Positions 1 through 6,561 of a stretch of DNA of 8,235 nt are shown piece after piece (the first letter of the stretch is position 1; the number at the start of each line of letters is the position of its first letter). The notes below the pieces were generated by a model. It was not told where the DNA came from. It saw nothing but the letters and a program-made list of their open reading frames with translations, and did no database searches. Both the position numbers and the translations under genes were made by a program. The DNA comes from Desulfobacterales bacterium C00003060 (GTDB taxonomy: Bacteria; Desulfobacterota; Desulfobacteria; Desulfobacterales; C00003060), in contig MAXP01000055.1 of the NCBI GenBank assembly GCA_001751085.1, positions 1-8,235 on the forward strand. The letters are read 5' to 3'.

Positions 1-23
1 AACACATTTACATCTTCGTGTTC

Positions 24-58
24 TTCCCAATTTCGAATTTCCAGTTTCCAATTTCACT
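24..58. repeat. Degenerate heptamer tandem repeat (TTTCCAA-like)
   Basis: Five consecutive 7-base units can be read here: TTCCCAA, TTTCGAA, TTTCCAG, TTTCCAA and TTTCACT, with consensus TTTCCAA. The repeat sits in the AT-rich leader just upstream of the nadE-like gene. No protein reading is supported across it. I see no convincing promoter hexamer pair in the rest of the 103-base leader. Short heptamer arrays of this kind are common between genes in some anaerobic Deltaproteobacteria (from memory); a function is not known to me. Confidence 0.6.
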
Positions 59-103
59 GCCAAAATACAAGATCAACAAAGTGTAAACTACTTTTGAGTT
101 GTC

Positions 104-1123
104 GTGAAGGATGCCGAATGGAGATGGCTGACCCGCATGGGATCATTGGGGGTGACTATTATAAAGCGAAAAAAATATAGCCATTTCAGGGACAAGCAAA
201 GCCTCTTTAAAGTGATAGATGAAATAAAGGACAGGGTCAATCGTGCCTATTCAGATCTATTAACAGAGCTTTGCAAGGAGATAAGGGGATATTACCAGCA
301 GATACCCGAGATGCCGAATGAATCCGGGGAAGATGTGAAGCCAAAGCTGCTTGTTGGCCTGTCCGGAGGAGTGGATTCTTCAGTAGTCACGTACATGGCC
401 GCAAAAGCAATTGGCGCTAAGAACGTGCTCGCTATAACCATGCCAGCAAGGGAAAATGACGAAAGCCTGTGTTTTTCTGAGCTTGCGAGGGACAAGTTAG
501 GGATGAGTGACAGATCCGTCCAGTACGTGATTCCCATATCGGAGATTGTCAGAAAAGAAATAGAGACAATCAACTCCCTTGAATGGAAAGGGTTTGGGAT
601 CAACACTCTAACAAAAAACCAAACACATATGGACAGGATGCGCATAGGCAACTTTGCCTCAAGGGCAAGGATTGCGATTCTTTATGACATAGCAAGAAAA
701 GTGAACGGAAGGCTCCTTGGAACAGGCAACCGCACAGAGTTTGTGCAAGGCTATGCAGCCAAATACGGAACTCCCATCTCCTTTGACTTTGGCGTCCTCG
801 ATGAGCTATACAAGACCGACATCTATGAACTGGCCAGGGTTTTGAACATGCCTGAAGACATTATCAAGAGTACCCCGTCCACAGGCTACTTTCCCGGCCA
901 GACCCACGAGAAGGAACTTGGAGCTACATGGGAAGAGCAGGACGCGTTGGCCTTCCTGCTGTTTGAGAAAAGGATGGGGATAGAAGAAATCGTAAAGAAA
1001 TACAAGGCTAAAAGAGAGTTTGTTAAAACAATACTTAAAAGATACAAGACAAGCAAGGACAAGCGCATGCTCAGGCAGCCTCACATCAAACTGGGGTTCA
1101 TAGAAGATAGAGATGTTCAATGA
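104..1123 (+). CDS. nadE: NAD synthetase (NadE) family PP-loop protein, divergent
   Basis: NH3-dependent NAD synthetases adenylate deamido-NAD and amidate it to NAD in the cytoplasm. The fold is clear. The ATP-pyrophosphatase loop SGGVDSS lies at residues 87-93, followed by the family segment NFASRARIAILYDIA (about 183-197), GTGNRTE (206-212), LYKTDIYELA (about 235-244) and GYFPGQTHEKELG (261-273). No glutaminase (nitrilase) domain is fused, so ammonia would be the nitrogen source, unless a partner supplies it. Two departures from the usual family are visible: the common NKSE reads NRTE, and the usual GDGG after the KYG segment reads GTPIS. The 80 or so residues before the PP-loop are longer than normal. 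The GTG start has a poor ribosome site and the extreme N-terminus is doubtful (see the entry at 107-175). The 3' end overlaps the next gene by 11 bases, so the two are probably one operon. It could be a paralogue acting on another substrate. Confidence 0.82.
   Translation: MKDAEWRWLTRMGSLGVTIIKRKKYSHFRDKQSLFKVIDEIKDRVNRAYSDLLTELCKEIRGYYQQIPEMPNESGEDVKPKLLVGLSGGVDSSVVTYMAAKAIGAKNVLAITMPARENDESLCFSELARDKLGMSDRSVQYVIPISEIVRKEIETINSLEWKGFGINTLTKNQTHMDRMRIGNFASRARIAILYDIARKVNGRLLGTGNRTEFVQGYAAKYGTPISFDFGVLDELYKTDIYELARVLNMPEDIIKSTPSTGYFPGQTHEKELGATWEEQDALAFLLFEKRMGIEEIVKKYKAKREFVKTILKRYKTSKDKRMLRQPHIKLGFIEDRDVQ
107..175 (+). other. Alternative N-terminus of nadE-like gene, joined at an A7 run
   Basis: An ATG at 118 is preceded by AAGG (107-110) with a 7-base spacer, a better ribosome site than the GTG at 104. 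It lies in a different frame and encodes MEMADPHGIIGGDYYKAKK and then one more codon before a TAG at 178-180. It meets the NadE frame at a run of seven A residues (169-175). With six A residues instead of seven, the two frames would join directly into YSHFRDKQ of the NadE frame. This may be a sequencing or assembly indel, a real frameshift, or chance. Confidence 0.35.
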
Positions 1124-2348
1124 CAAGGGCTACTCAAAGGCATTGGTAATCGGGGCTGGGAGCGGGCGCGATATGGCAAGTTGCGTCCTCATTACAGAGA
1201 GACTTCGCAAACTGGGGACCGGAGTGGATTTGGCCGGTTTCTTGACTCCATGGGCCCTGCACACATTCGATGGAGAGCTTGAGAAGCCTGTCAATGAACT
1301 GGGAGGCAAGAAGACCAGGAAATTCATAGCTTCCGAGGAACGTGTTTATCTTGATTCATATTTTGAGCCTGAGATGGTCAAATTCAACAGGGAATTCGGC
1401 CTGGGAACAGGCAGGTTCTATTTGTTCTCGCTGCAGTACGGGACAGTAAGGCTTCAAGACGAGCTTGAAAGGCTGATAAAAGGGAATTCTTATGATACCG
1501 TAATTGCATTAGATGTTGGTGGAGACATCCTCGCGCGAAAAAAGGATTATCCGTGGCTGCTTACCCCCGTTGTGGATTTTTCATGCCTCAACATCCTGGC
1601 TGGTCTGGGATCAATGATAGAGAGTCATCTGATTGTGGTGGCTCCTGGAGTGGATGGTGAGATACCCTGCAGGAACCTGCAAGAGATCTTTGATGAACTG
1701 GAGGGCAAAGGCTTAGTCCTGGACTCCGAGGAGCTAAGAAAAAACGGTAGTAGTTATCAGACGTACCAGCGTGTCAACAATGAGATAAATTCACGGACAC
1801 GTTCTTACAGCAACACATTCAGGCTGATTGAAAAGGTGGTATCCTCCAATAGAGCACACATTACAGATACACTCAAAAAGAGGGTATCTGTAAAGGAAAG
1901 GACATGGAAGCTTTCCTTTCCTGTTGATCTGAGGTCGTCTTTGGCCAAGGGAATGTACCTTTTTGACCTCAAGAGCATATATTCAATTAGGGATGCGGAG
2001 TTTTCGTACAAAAACATATTCGAGGCCTTTATGAGACTGAAACAGCTTGGGGCAGGAGGAACTGAGATTGACCTTTCCTTTGTTCCAGGTTCCATAGATG
2101 GTGGGGAGTACAAAGACACTGTTTTTCTTTTGACTCCCCCTGACCGCATAGAAGATACAGTGAGAAAGGCGATACTTGAGCATGGCATAAGGCTTACAGC
2201 ACAAGGTGATATCCAATGCTCTGTGATACTGGAGAAAGACAGGCATGGCATCAACCTTCCGTCTAATCTTGACGTTCACGAGAAACCGGGTTGCTTTGAT
2301 ACGGCTCATTTTTGCACCCGCCGAACACTGAACACTCTCCGGCCCTGA
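1113..2348 (+). CDS. DUF1152-like protein of unknown function
   Basis: The function is not known. The resemblance to DUF1152 rests on an N-terminal glycine-rich nucleotide-binding-like turn (LVIGAGSGRD, about residues 11-20) and the strand-plus-loop ALDVGGDILA (132-141), followed by a TPVVDFSCLN segment about ten residues later. These are the features I recall from that family. No signal peptide, membrane segment or metal-binding cysteine cluster is seen, so it is probably cytoplasmic. At 411 residues it is longer than many members. The region after about residue 210 (rich in charged residues) is not something I recognise. The ATG overlaps the end of the nadE-like gene by 11 bases, which implies translational coupling and perhaps a shared pathway touching nucleotides. 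The last 15 or so codons run into a GAACACT tandem repeat and look like extragenic sequence, so the natural C-terminus may have been altered. The gene converges on the - strand operon with a 23-base gap. Confidence 0.65.
   Translation: MFNDKGYSKALVIGAGSGRDMASCVLITERLRKLGTGVDLAGFLTPWALHTFDGELEKPVNELGGKKTRKFIASEERVYLDSYFEPEMVKFNREFGLGTGRFYLFSLQYGTVRLQDELERLIKGNSYDTVIALDVGGDILARKKDYPWLLTPVVDFSCLNILAGLGSMIESHLIVVAPGVDGEIPCRNLQEIFDELEGKGLVLDSEELRKNGSSYQTYQRVNNEINSRTRSYSNTFRLIEKVVSSNRAHITDTLKKRVSVKERTWKLSFPVDLRSSLAKGMYLFDLKSIYSIRDAEFSYKNIFEAFMRLKQLGAGGTEIDLSFVPGSIDGGEYKDTVFLLTPPDRIEDTVRKAILEHGIRLTAQGDIQCSVILEKDRHGINLPSNLDVHEKPGCFDTAHFCTRRTLNTLRP
1861..1893. repeat. Perfect 10-bp inverted repeat inside the DUF1152-like gene
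   Basis: TTACAGATAC (1861-1870) and GTATCTGTAA (1884-1893) are exact reverse complements separated by 13 bases. The element is entirely within the coding region and codes for part of a lysine-rich stretch. It has no following T-run, so it is not a typical terminator. It could form an mRNA hairpin or be an internal protein-binding site, or it may be chance. Confidence 0.6.
2323..2336. repeat. Tandem GAACACT heptamer pair
   Basis: Two exact, adjacent copies of GAACACT occur in the last codons of the DUF1152-like reading frame, 12 bases before its stop. Arrays of this heptamer style are usually intergenic in the anaerobes I know them from, which suggests the open frame has run through former spacer DNA. 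Confidence 0.6.
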
Positions 2349-2371
2349 AGGGAACGTTGGTATTGCCGGGA

Positions 2372-3235
2372 TCACAATACGGAAGGAAATTCCTTCATCT
2401 CCCGGTAGGTGAAAACAGGCCCGTGCATGCAGGTGAACTTGCTTCCTATGCTGCAATGGCCGCATTTTCCAACGCCGCATTTCATGTTTCTTTCAAGGGT
2501 GCTAATAATCGCGTCTTCGGCAAGCCCCATCTTCAGCAGGTCAAACACCAAATAAGAAATGATGGCCGGATGCCCGCACAGGATCGCCTTTGTGTTTGAA
2601 GGGGATATGGCGGCTTTTTCCAACAAATTAGTCACTGGACCGATGTTTCCTTCCCATTCCGCGTTGGCCTGATACACGGTGGTTACCACCTCGACTTCCT
2701 TCTCTTTGCTCCACGCAGTCAAATCGTCCTCAAAAACAATATCTTCCGGCGTCCTTGCGCCATAAAGGAGAGTGAGGCGGCCGAACTCGCTTCGTTTGGC
2801 AAGCACATATTGAATCAAGGATCGCAAGGGAGCCAGCCCGATCCCGCCTCCAACAAACAAGAGGTCATGGCCGTAAAGCTGTTCCAAGGGAAAACCATTG
2901 CCGTAAGGCCCTCGCAAACAAACCGCATCCCCAACACGATAACGATGGATCTCTCCGGTCAAGAGTCCCATTTTTTTGATGCTCAACTCCAAGCCCTTGG
3001 AGGACGTGGGGGACGAACAGATGGAAAACGGGGCCTCGCCACAATTGAAAACAGAGACGAGAACAAACTGGCCCGTTCGGAAAACAAAGCGATCTTGTAT
3101 TTCCTGATCTGCGAAAGCAAGTGTAAAGGTCTTGATGTCTCCCGTTTCTTCCTTTACCTCCTTAATGAATGCAGGATAAGGGTGATAGATATTGGGGACC
3201 ACCTCCCTGACCAATGCCTGAGCCCTATCTTTCAA
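2372..3235 (-). CDS. FAD/NAD(P)-binding 2Fe-2S oxidoreductase subunit (HydG/AsrB-like)
   Basis: This is the diaphorase-type subunit expected to exchange electrons between the iron-sulfur partner and NAD(P)H. Numbering is from the TTG start (287 residues). The FAD domain shows APFSICSS (about 69-75) and GPYGNGFP (109-116). The nucleotide-binding domain shows FVGGGIGLAP (127-136) and CGHPAIISYL (about 220-229). The C-terminal 2Fe-2S ligands are C253, C258, C261 and C269 (C-x4-C-x2-C-x7-C), as in the PyrK, sulfhydrogenase gamma and anaerobic sulfite reductase B family. No membrane segment is present. I chose the TTG at 3235 because AGGAG precedes it by six bases; the open frame continues upstream to 3298, overlapping the previous gene by 32 bases and encoding an arginine-rich, unlikely extension. 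It is the last gene of the operon, after the HydB-like subunit. Whether NAD or NADP is used cannot be read from sequence by eye. No hydrogenase large subunit is nearby, so FdhA is its likely catalytic partner. Confidence 0.88.
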   Translation of the reverse strand: MKDRAQALVREVVPNIYHPYPAFIKEVKEETGDIKTFTLAFADQEIQDRFVFRTGQFVLVSVFNCGEAPFSICSSPTSSKGLELSIKKMGLLTGEIHRYRVGDAVCLRGPYGNGFPLEQLYGHDLLFVGGGIGLAPLRSLIQYVLAKRSEFGRLTLLYGARTPEDIVFEDDLTAWSKEKEVEVVTTVYQANAEWEGNIGPVTNLLEKAAISPSNTKAILCGHPAIISYLVFDLLKMGLAEDAIISTLERNMKCGVGKCGHCSIGSKFTCMHGPVFTYREMKEFPSVL

Positions 3236-3258
3236 CGATATCTCCTGTTTTTCAGCAT
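3232..3258 (-). other. Eight-codon mini-ORF overlapping the start of the HydG-like gene
   Basis: After the TAG stop of the HydB-like gene comes AGGAGATCATG, then MLKNRRYR and a TGA. That TGA shares its bases with the TTG start of the next gene (TTGA, 3235-3232). It could couple translation by re-initiation. Alternatively, if the A5 run (3248-3252) had six A residues, the ATG would open directly into the HydG-like frame as MLKKQEISLKD, giving a strong ATG start. A sequencing indel or a real mini-ORF cannot be told apart here. Confidence 0.4.
3242..3246 (-). promoter_or_regulatory. Shine-Dalgarno AGGAG deciding the TTG start
   Basis: AGGAG lies six bases before the TTG at 3235-3233. It is the best-placed ribosome site for the HydG-like reading frame and lies downstream of the previous gene's stop. 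Confidence 0.6.
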
Positions 3259-3266
3259 GATCTCCT

Positions 3267-4517
3267 CTACCCTGTTTCCTCCGTCTCCGGGATCCCAAGC
3301 TGAATACTAAGGGCAGAGGCGATCTCCTCCTTTGTAGCCAAGCCGTCTTCTATGAGCTGTGCGCCCAGGCGTTTGCCTGTGCCGGCCTGTTTTTCAAGGG
3401 TCGACTTCAGTTCCTTCCAACTTATAAGCCCTGCGTCGAGCAGTATTTCGCCCAGCCTTAAAGAGGCTTCTCTTGGTCCTTCGGGTTTCTTACAAACCAT
3501 CCTGATAACATGGATCATGTCGACCCTGCCGAAACATATCTCCACGCACCGCCCGCATCCCACACAGCTAGGACGGTGGTATTTGTCCTGGGCAAAGGGG
3601 AGCTTGTGATAAAAACGCCTTCGGAGTCGATGCCCTCTTTCGCGGCGCGGATTGTGACCGCCGGCAAGCCGGGTGAATCCTGCCAGGGTGCAGGCGTCGT
3701 GTGTCCTGACCCTTTCTCCTTCCGTATCTGAAACAGGCCGATCCATCATATCGAAACAGTGGCACGTTGGGCATACATAAGCACATCCCCCGCAGTTCTG
3801 GCAACGGTTTCCGAGTTCTTCCCACAGATCGTCGTCTATCTCATAACGCATGAATCGCGAGATTGCCGTCTCAAAATCAACTTTTTGCCCGAACTTGCTC
3901 TCTGCTTCCAAAACAATCTCATATTGTTCATCTCTATCGCCGCTGGTTGCAGGCCTGAAGAAATAGTCCCATTTTTCAACCAGTTCTCTCCCTCGGGGCC
4001 GTCCTATTTCCACAAAAAACCGGTCCCCCAAGTCTGTGAACTGCAAATCATATCCTTGCGTCAAAAACGGCCCGCTCTTTGCGCTTTTGCAGAAACAATT
4101 CTCCATTGGTTCGCGACACCCGATATTGATCAATACGGTGTCACTCCTTCTGTTCAAATAGTACCGGTCTTTAAGGTTTTCCTGGAAGACCACATCAAGG
4201 AAAAGAATGGCCCATAAATCGCAGGAGCGCAGACCAAAAAAGACCCTTGACACGTTCGGAAGGACCTCCTTGAAGGAATAGTGTCCGTCTTTGCGCTGGT
4301 AGCGAAACAAGGTCTCAACGCGAGGCAAAAAGAAACCCTTGGGAGGCATGACCGGCCTGGCCTCAAGGTCAAGTGAGATATCATCTACAGAGGAGACCAC
4401 TTCAAGAAGGGTATCCCCGTATCGATTCCTCACAGGGGCGATTAGTTCATGTTCTTTTGCGATCTTGCGCAGAAAGCTCGAGAGGTGTTCCTTGTTCAGA
4501 ATCAATTTGCCCAGCAT
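3267..4517 (-). CDS. Iron-sulfur electron-transfer subunit (HydB/AsrA-like) with C-terminal MshEN-like domain
   Basis: This cytoplasmic ferredoxin-like subunit would pass electrons between the formate dehydrogenase and the flavin subunit encoded next. Numbering is for the 416-residue product from the ATG at 4517. An N-terminal family domain holds RSCD (97-100) and conserved cysteines C134, C141 and C143. Two 4Fe-4S sites follow: C239, C242, C245 and C249 (then CP, with C252 and C254 nearby), and C318, C321, C324 and C328. Between them lies the DACTLAGFTRLAGGHNPR-to-HK segment typical of HydB and AsrA. HydB-type proteins normally end soon after the second cluster. Here a short linker leads to two 24-residue RLG...Q repeats at 354-377 and 383-406, the MshEN layout (separate entry). 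The ATG overlaps the fdhA stop as TAATG, which favours it over an upstream TTG at 4547. The second cluster ends CF rather than CP. Partner choice (FdhA) is inferred from the operon. Confidence 0.9.
   Translation of the reverse strand: MLGKLILNKEHLSSFLRKIAKEHELIAPVRNRYGDTLLEVVSSVDDISLDLEARPVMPPKGFFLPRVETLFRYQRKDGHYSFKEVLPNVSRVFFGLRSCDLWAILFLDVVFQENLKDRYYLNRRSDTVLINIGCREPMENCFCKSAKSGPFLTQGYDLQFTDLGDRFFVEIGRPRGRELVEKWDYFFRPATSGDRDEQYEIVLEAESKFGQKVDFETAISRFMRYEIDDDLWEELGNRCQNCGGCAYVCPTCHCFDMMDRPVSDTEGERVRTHDACTLAGFTRLAGGHNPRRERGHRLRRRFYHKLPFAQDKYHRPSCVGCGRCVEICFGRVDMIHVIRMVCKKPEGPREASLRLGEILLDAGLISWKELKSTLEKQAGTGKRLGAQLIEDGLATKEEIASALSIQLGIPETEETG
3300..3458 (-). other. Region coding for MshEN-like tandem repeats (predicted c-di-GMP-binding)
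   Basis: Codons 354-406 of the HydB-like gene. Repeat 1 begins RLGEILLDAG and ends LEKQ; repeat 2 begins RLGAQLIEDG and ends LSIQ. In both, R, L and G are at positions 1-3, hydrophobics at 6 and 7, G at 10, L at 11, a hydrophobic at 17, L at 21 and Q at 24. The spacer AGTGK is five residues. This matches the known MshEN c-di-GMP motif (two 24-residue motifs, 5-residue spacer) and is followed by LGIP, also common after such domains. Repeat 2 deviates slightly, with A at position 12 and I at 17. Actual ligand binding is inferred. Confidence 0.85.
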
Positions 4518-6550
4518 TATTGCACGCTTTCCACCCGTACCGCACAAACCTTAAATTCCGGGATGTCTGCGCCAGGATCGCAGTGATAATGGGTGAGGAT
4601 ATTGGCAGGGGCCTCAGCAAAGTGAAAAGGGATAAAGACCGTTTTTTCAGGGACATCACGAGTGAGCCTCGCTTTTACTGTGATGTCTCCACGCCGTGAA
4701 AACACTCGGACCGGTTTTCCGTCTCTTACCCCTATAGTTTTTGCATCCTTTGGATTGATTTCAACAAAGGCTTCCGGCCCTTCTCTTGAAAGTGCGGTAA
4801 CTCGCCTGGTCATGCTCCCTGTATGCCAATGCGCGTAAATCCGTCCCGTAGTCAGAAAAAAAGGAAACCTATCGTCAGGCACCTCGGCAGGGGGACGATA
4901 TCGAACGTATTCGAAGCGACCCCTCCCCCGTGCAAATGATCCTTTGTGGAGAAAAGGGGTCCCAGGGTGATGGCTGTTCGGACACGGCCAGAAGAGTCCC
5001 CATCCGTGTTCCAGCCTGTTGTAGTATGCGCCTCCGTAGATTGGGGTCAAAAAGGCGATCTCTTCCATGATTTCAGCAGGCGTTTCGTAATCCATGGGGT
5101 AACCCATCCGAGAGGAGAGTTCGCACAGGATTTGCCAGTCCGGCTTGCTTTCACCAACAGGAGAGATGGCCTTTCGAAGTCTCTGAATGCGACGTTCCGT
5201 ACTGGTAACCGTGCCGTCTTTTTCTGCAAATGATGCCGCAGGGAGGACAACGTCTGCCAGCTCTGCAGTCTCAGTCAAAAAAATATCGGATACAGCCAGA
5301 AATTCCATCCCCTTCAGGGCAGCCCGAGTTGACCTAAGATCCGGATGACTAAGGGCCGGGTTTTCTCCCATGATAAACATTCCCCGGACCTTTTTATCAC
5401 CGGCACTGCGGAACATTCCGATCCCGGTAAGGCCCGGCACAGTGGGGAGATGGGTCTTCCATACGTTTTCAAACTTTTCCCGGATGTTCGCATCTGCGAT
5501 ATTCTGATATCCCGACAGCGTCCCGGGCAGGGCCCCCATGTCACATGCCCCCTGGACATTGTTCTGGCCCCGCAAAGGCCCCACGCCGGTCCACTCCTGT
5601 TCCACGTGACCGGTCAGCATAGCGAGGTTGGCGATGGATTGCACATTATCCGTCCCGGAGATGTGCTGGGTAATCCCCATGGAGTAGATGATCATGGCCC
5701 GCTTGACACTGGCATACATGCGGGCTGCCCTGCGGAGGTCTTCCAACCTGATGCCGCTGATGGTAACCACATCCTCGATGTTAAAATTCCTGAGCATCTC
5801 TGTGAATGCCTCAAAGTTTTCAGTGCGCATCTTGATAAAGGTATCATCAGCGAGGCCATCATCCAGGATCATCTTCATCATGCCGTTAAGCCATATAACG
5901 TCCGTGCCGAGGCGGGGCTGGAGGTATACGTGGGCAAACCTGCTCAATGGAATACGCCTTGGGTCCACAACAATCAGCCTGGCACCCTTTGCCAGGGCAT
6001 CAAAGATAAACCGGGCTATCTGGGGGTGCTGTTCGGTCGTATTGGAGCCTGTCACAAGGATGACCTCGGCGCCGGCAAGCTCTGCAATGGAATTCGTCAT
6101 GGCACCGGAGCCAAAGGCATTGTTGAGACCAATAACGCTGGGAGAATGGCAGAGCCGGGCACAGTGGTCAATATTGTTCGTCTTCAGGACAGCCCGGGTC
6201 AGCTTCATCAGGAGGTAATTTTCCTCATTGGTACACTTTGCTGAAGAGAGCACCCCTAATGATTCTGCTCCGTATTTATCCCTGATCTCCAGCAGCCTTG
6301 CGGTAACAAGGTCGAGTGCTTCGTCCCAACTTGCCTTTACAAACCGCCCGTGCCTTCGGATTAGCGGAGATTGGAGGCGGTCCCTGTGGTGTATGAACTC
6401 ATAGCTATGCCATCCCTTGAGGCACAGATTTCCACGGGTAATGGGGTGTTCTCTGCTGGGGATCACACCTGTGATCCTTCCGTCCTCGACCTCAAGATAT
6501 AGATTACACCCGCATGCACAAAAGCAGCAGGTGGTTAAAACCCTGTGCAT
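4517..6550 (-). CDS. fdhA: Formate dehydrogenase catalytic (alpha) subunit, cysteine type
   Basis: This molybdenum- or tungsten-bis-pterin enzyme interconverts formate and CO2. At 677 residues it is close to E. coli FdhF, and the similarity runs the full length. The N-terminal 4Fe-4S site is C8, C11, C15 and C43, followed by K45 of NLCLKG, the residue that links cluster and pterin. The metal ligand segment CARLCHSPSV gives C134 (cysteine where FdhF has selenocysteine) and the catalytic H135. R327 lies in the conserved RGQNNVQGACDMGALPG segment. The C-terminal molydopterin dinucleotide-binding domain spans about 560-675. There is no twin-arginine signal, so it should be cytoplasmic, and no N-terminal NuoG-like extension, so electrons must leave through a separate subunit. 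The ATG follows the moeA stop by 11 bases, with AAGG as a modest ribosome site nine bases before it. Its TAA overlaps the next start. An additional cysteine (C9, and C13) sits among the cluster ligands. Formate specificity is inferred from similarity; a related substrate is possible but less likely. Confidence 0.93.
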   Translation of the reverse strand: MHRVLTTCCFCACGCNLYLEVEDGRITGVIPSREHPITRGNLCLKGWHSYEFIHHRDRLQSPLIRRHGRFVKASWDEALDLVTARLLEIRDKYGAESLGVLSSAKCTNEENYLLMKLTRAVLKTNNIDHCARLCHSPSVIGLNNAFGSGAMTNSIAELAGAEVILVTGSNTTEQHPQIARFIFDALAKGARLIVVDPRRIPLSRFAHVYLQPRLGTDVIWLNGMMKMILDDGLADDTFIKMRTENFEAFTEMLRNFNIEDVVTISGIRLEDLRRAARMYASVKRAMIIYSMGITQHISGTDNVQSIANLAMLTGHVEQEWTGVGPLRGQNNVQGACDMGALPGTLSGYQNIADANIREKFENVWKTHLPTVPGLTGIGMFRSAGDKKVRGMFIMGENPALSHPDLRSTRAALKGMEFLAVSDIFLTETAELADVVLPAASFAEKDGTVTSTERRIQRLRKAISPVGESKPDWQILCELSSRMGYPMDYETPAEIMEEIAFLTPIYGGAYYNRLEHGWGLFWPCPNSHHPGTPFLHKGSFARGRGRFEYVRYRPPAEVPDDRFPFFLTTGRIYAHWHTGSMTRRVTALSREGPEAFVEINPKDAKTIGVRDGKPVRVFSRRGDITVKARLTRDVPEKTVFIPFHFAEAPANILTHYHCDPGADIPEFKVCAVRVESVQ

Positions 6551-6561
6551 GATGCAAGACC

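Noticed and set aside
2337..2371. Possible bidirectional terminator at the convergent junction
   Set aside because: Only a 5-bp CCGGC/GCCGG pairing around a long loop with no T-run on either strand; too weak to call.
2382..2396. GAAGGAA-A-TTCCTTC palindrome
   Set aside because: Seven-base arms with a one-base centre inside the last codons of the HydG-like gene; cannot fold as a tight hairpin and is likely incidental.
1983..2480. 165-codon open frame on the - strand crossing the convergent junction
   Set aside because: It overlaps two supported genes, the DUF1152-like gene (antisense) and the HydG-like gene (other frame), and has no recognisable domain.
2810..3310. 166-codon open frame on the + strand
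   Set aside because: Antisense to the HydG-like gene, which carries all expected FAD, NAD and 2Fe-2S motifs.
6148..6153. Selenocysteine at the FdhA metal site
   Set aside because: The frame encodes an ordinary cysteine in CARLCHSP; there is no in-frame TGA, so no selenocysteine insertion is needed.
5688..6218. 176-codon open frame on the + strand
   Set aside because: Another antisense shadow of fdhA with no protein-like features.
5345..6244. 299-codon open frame on the + strand
   Set aside because: It lies wholly antisense to fdhA, whose full-length match to formate dehydrogenases is clear; the frame has no recognisable motif.
6382..6550. Twin-arginine or secretion signal on FdhA
   Set aside because: The N-terminus goes directly from MHRVLTT into the 4Fe-4S cysteine cluster, with no RR motif or hydrophobic stretch.
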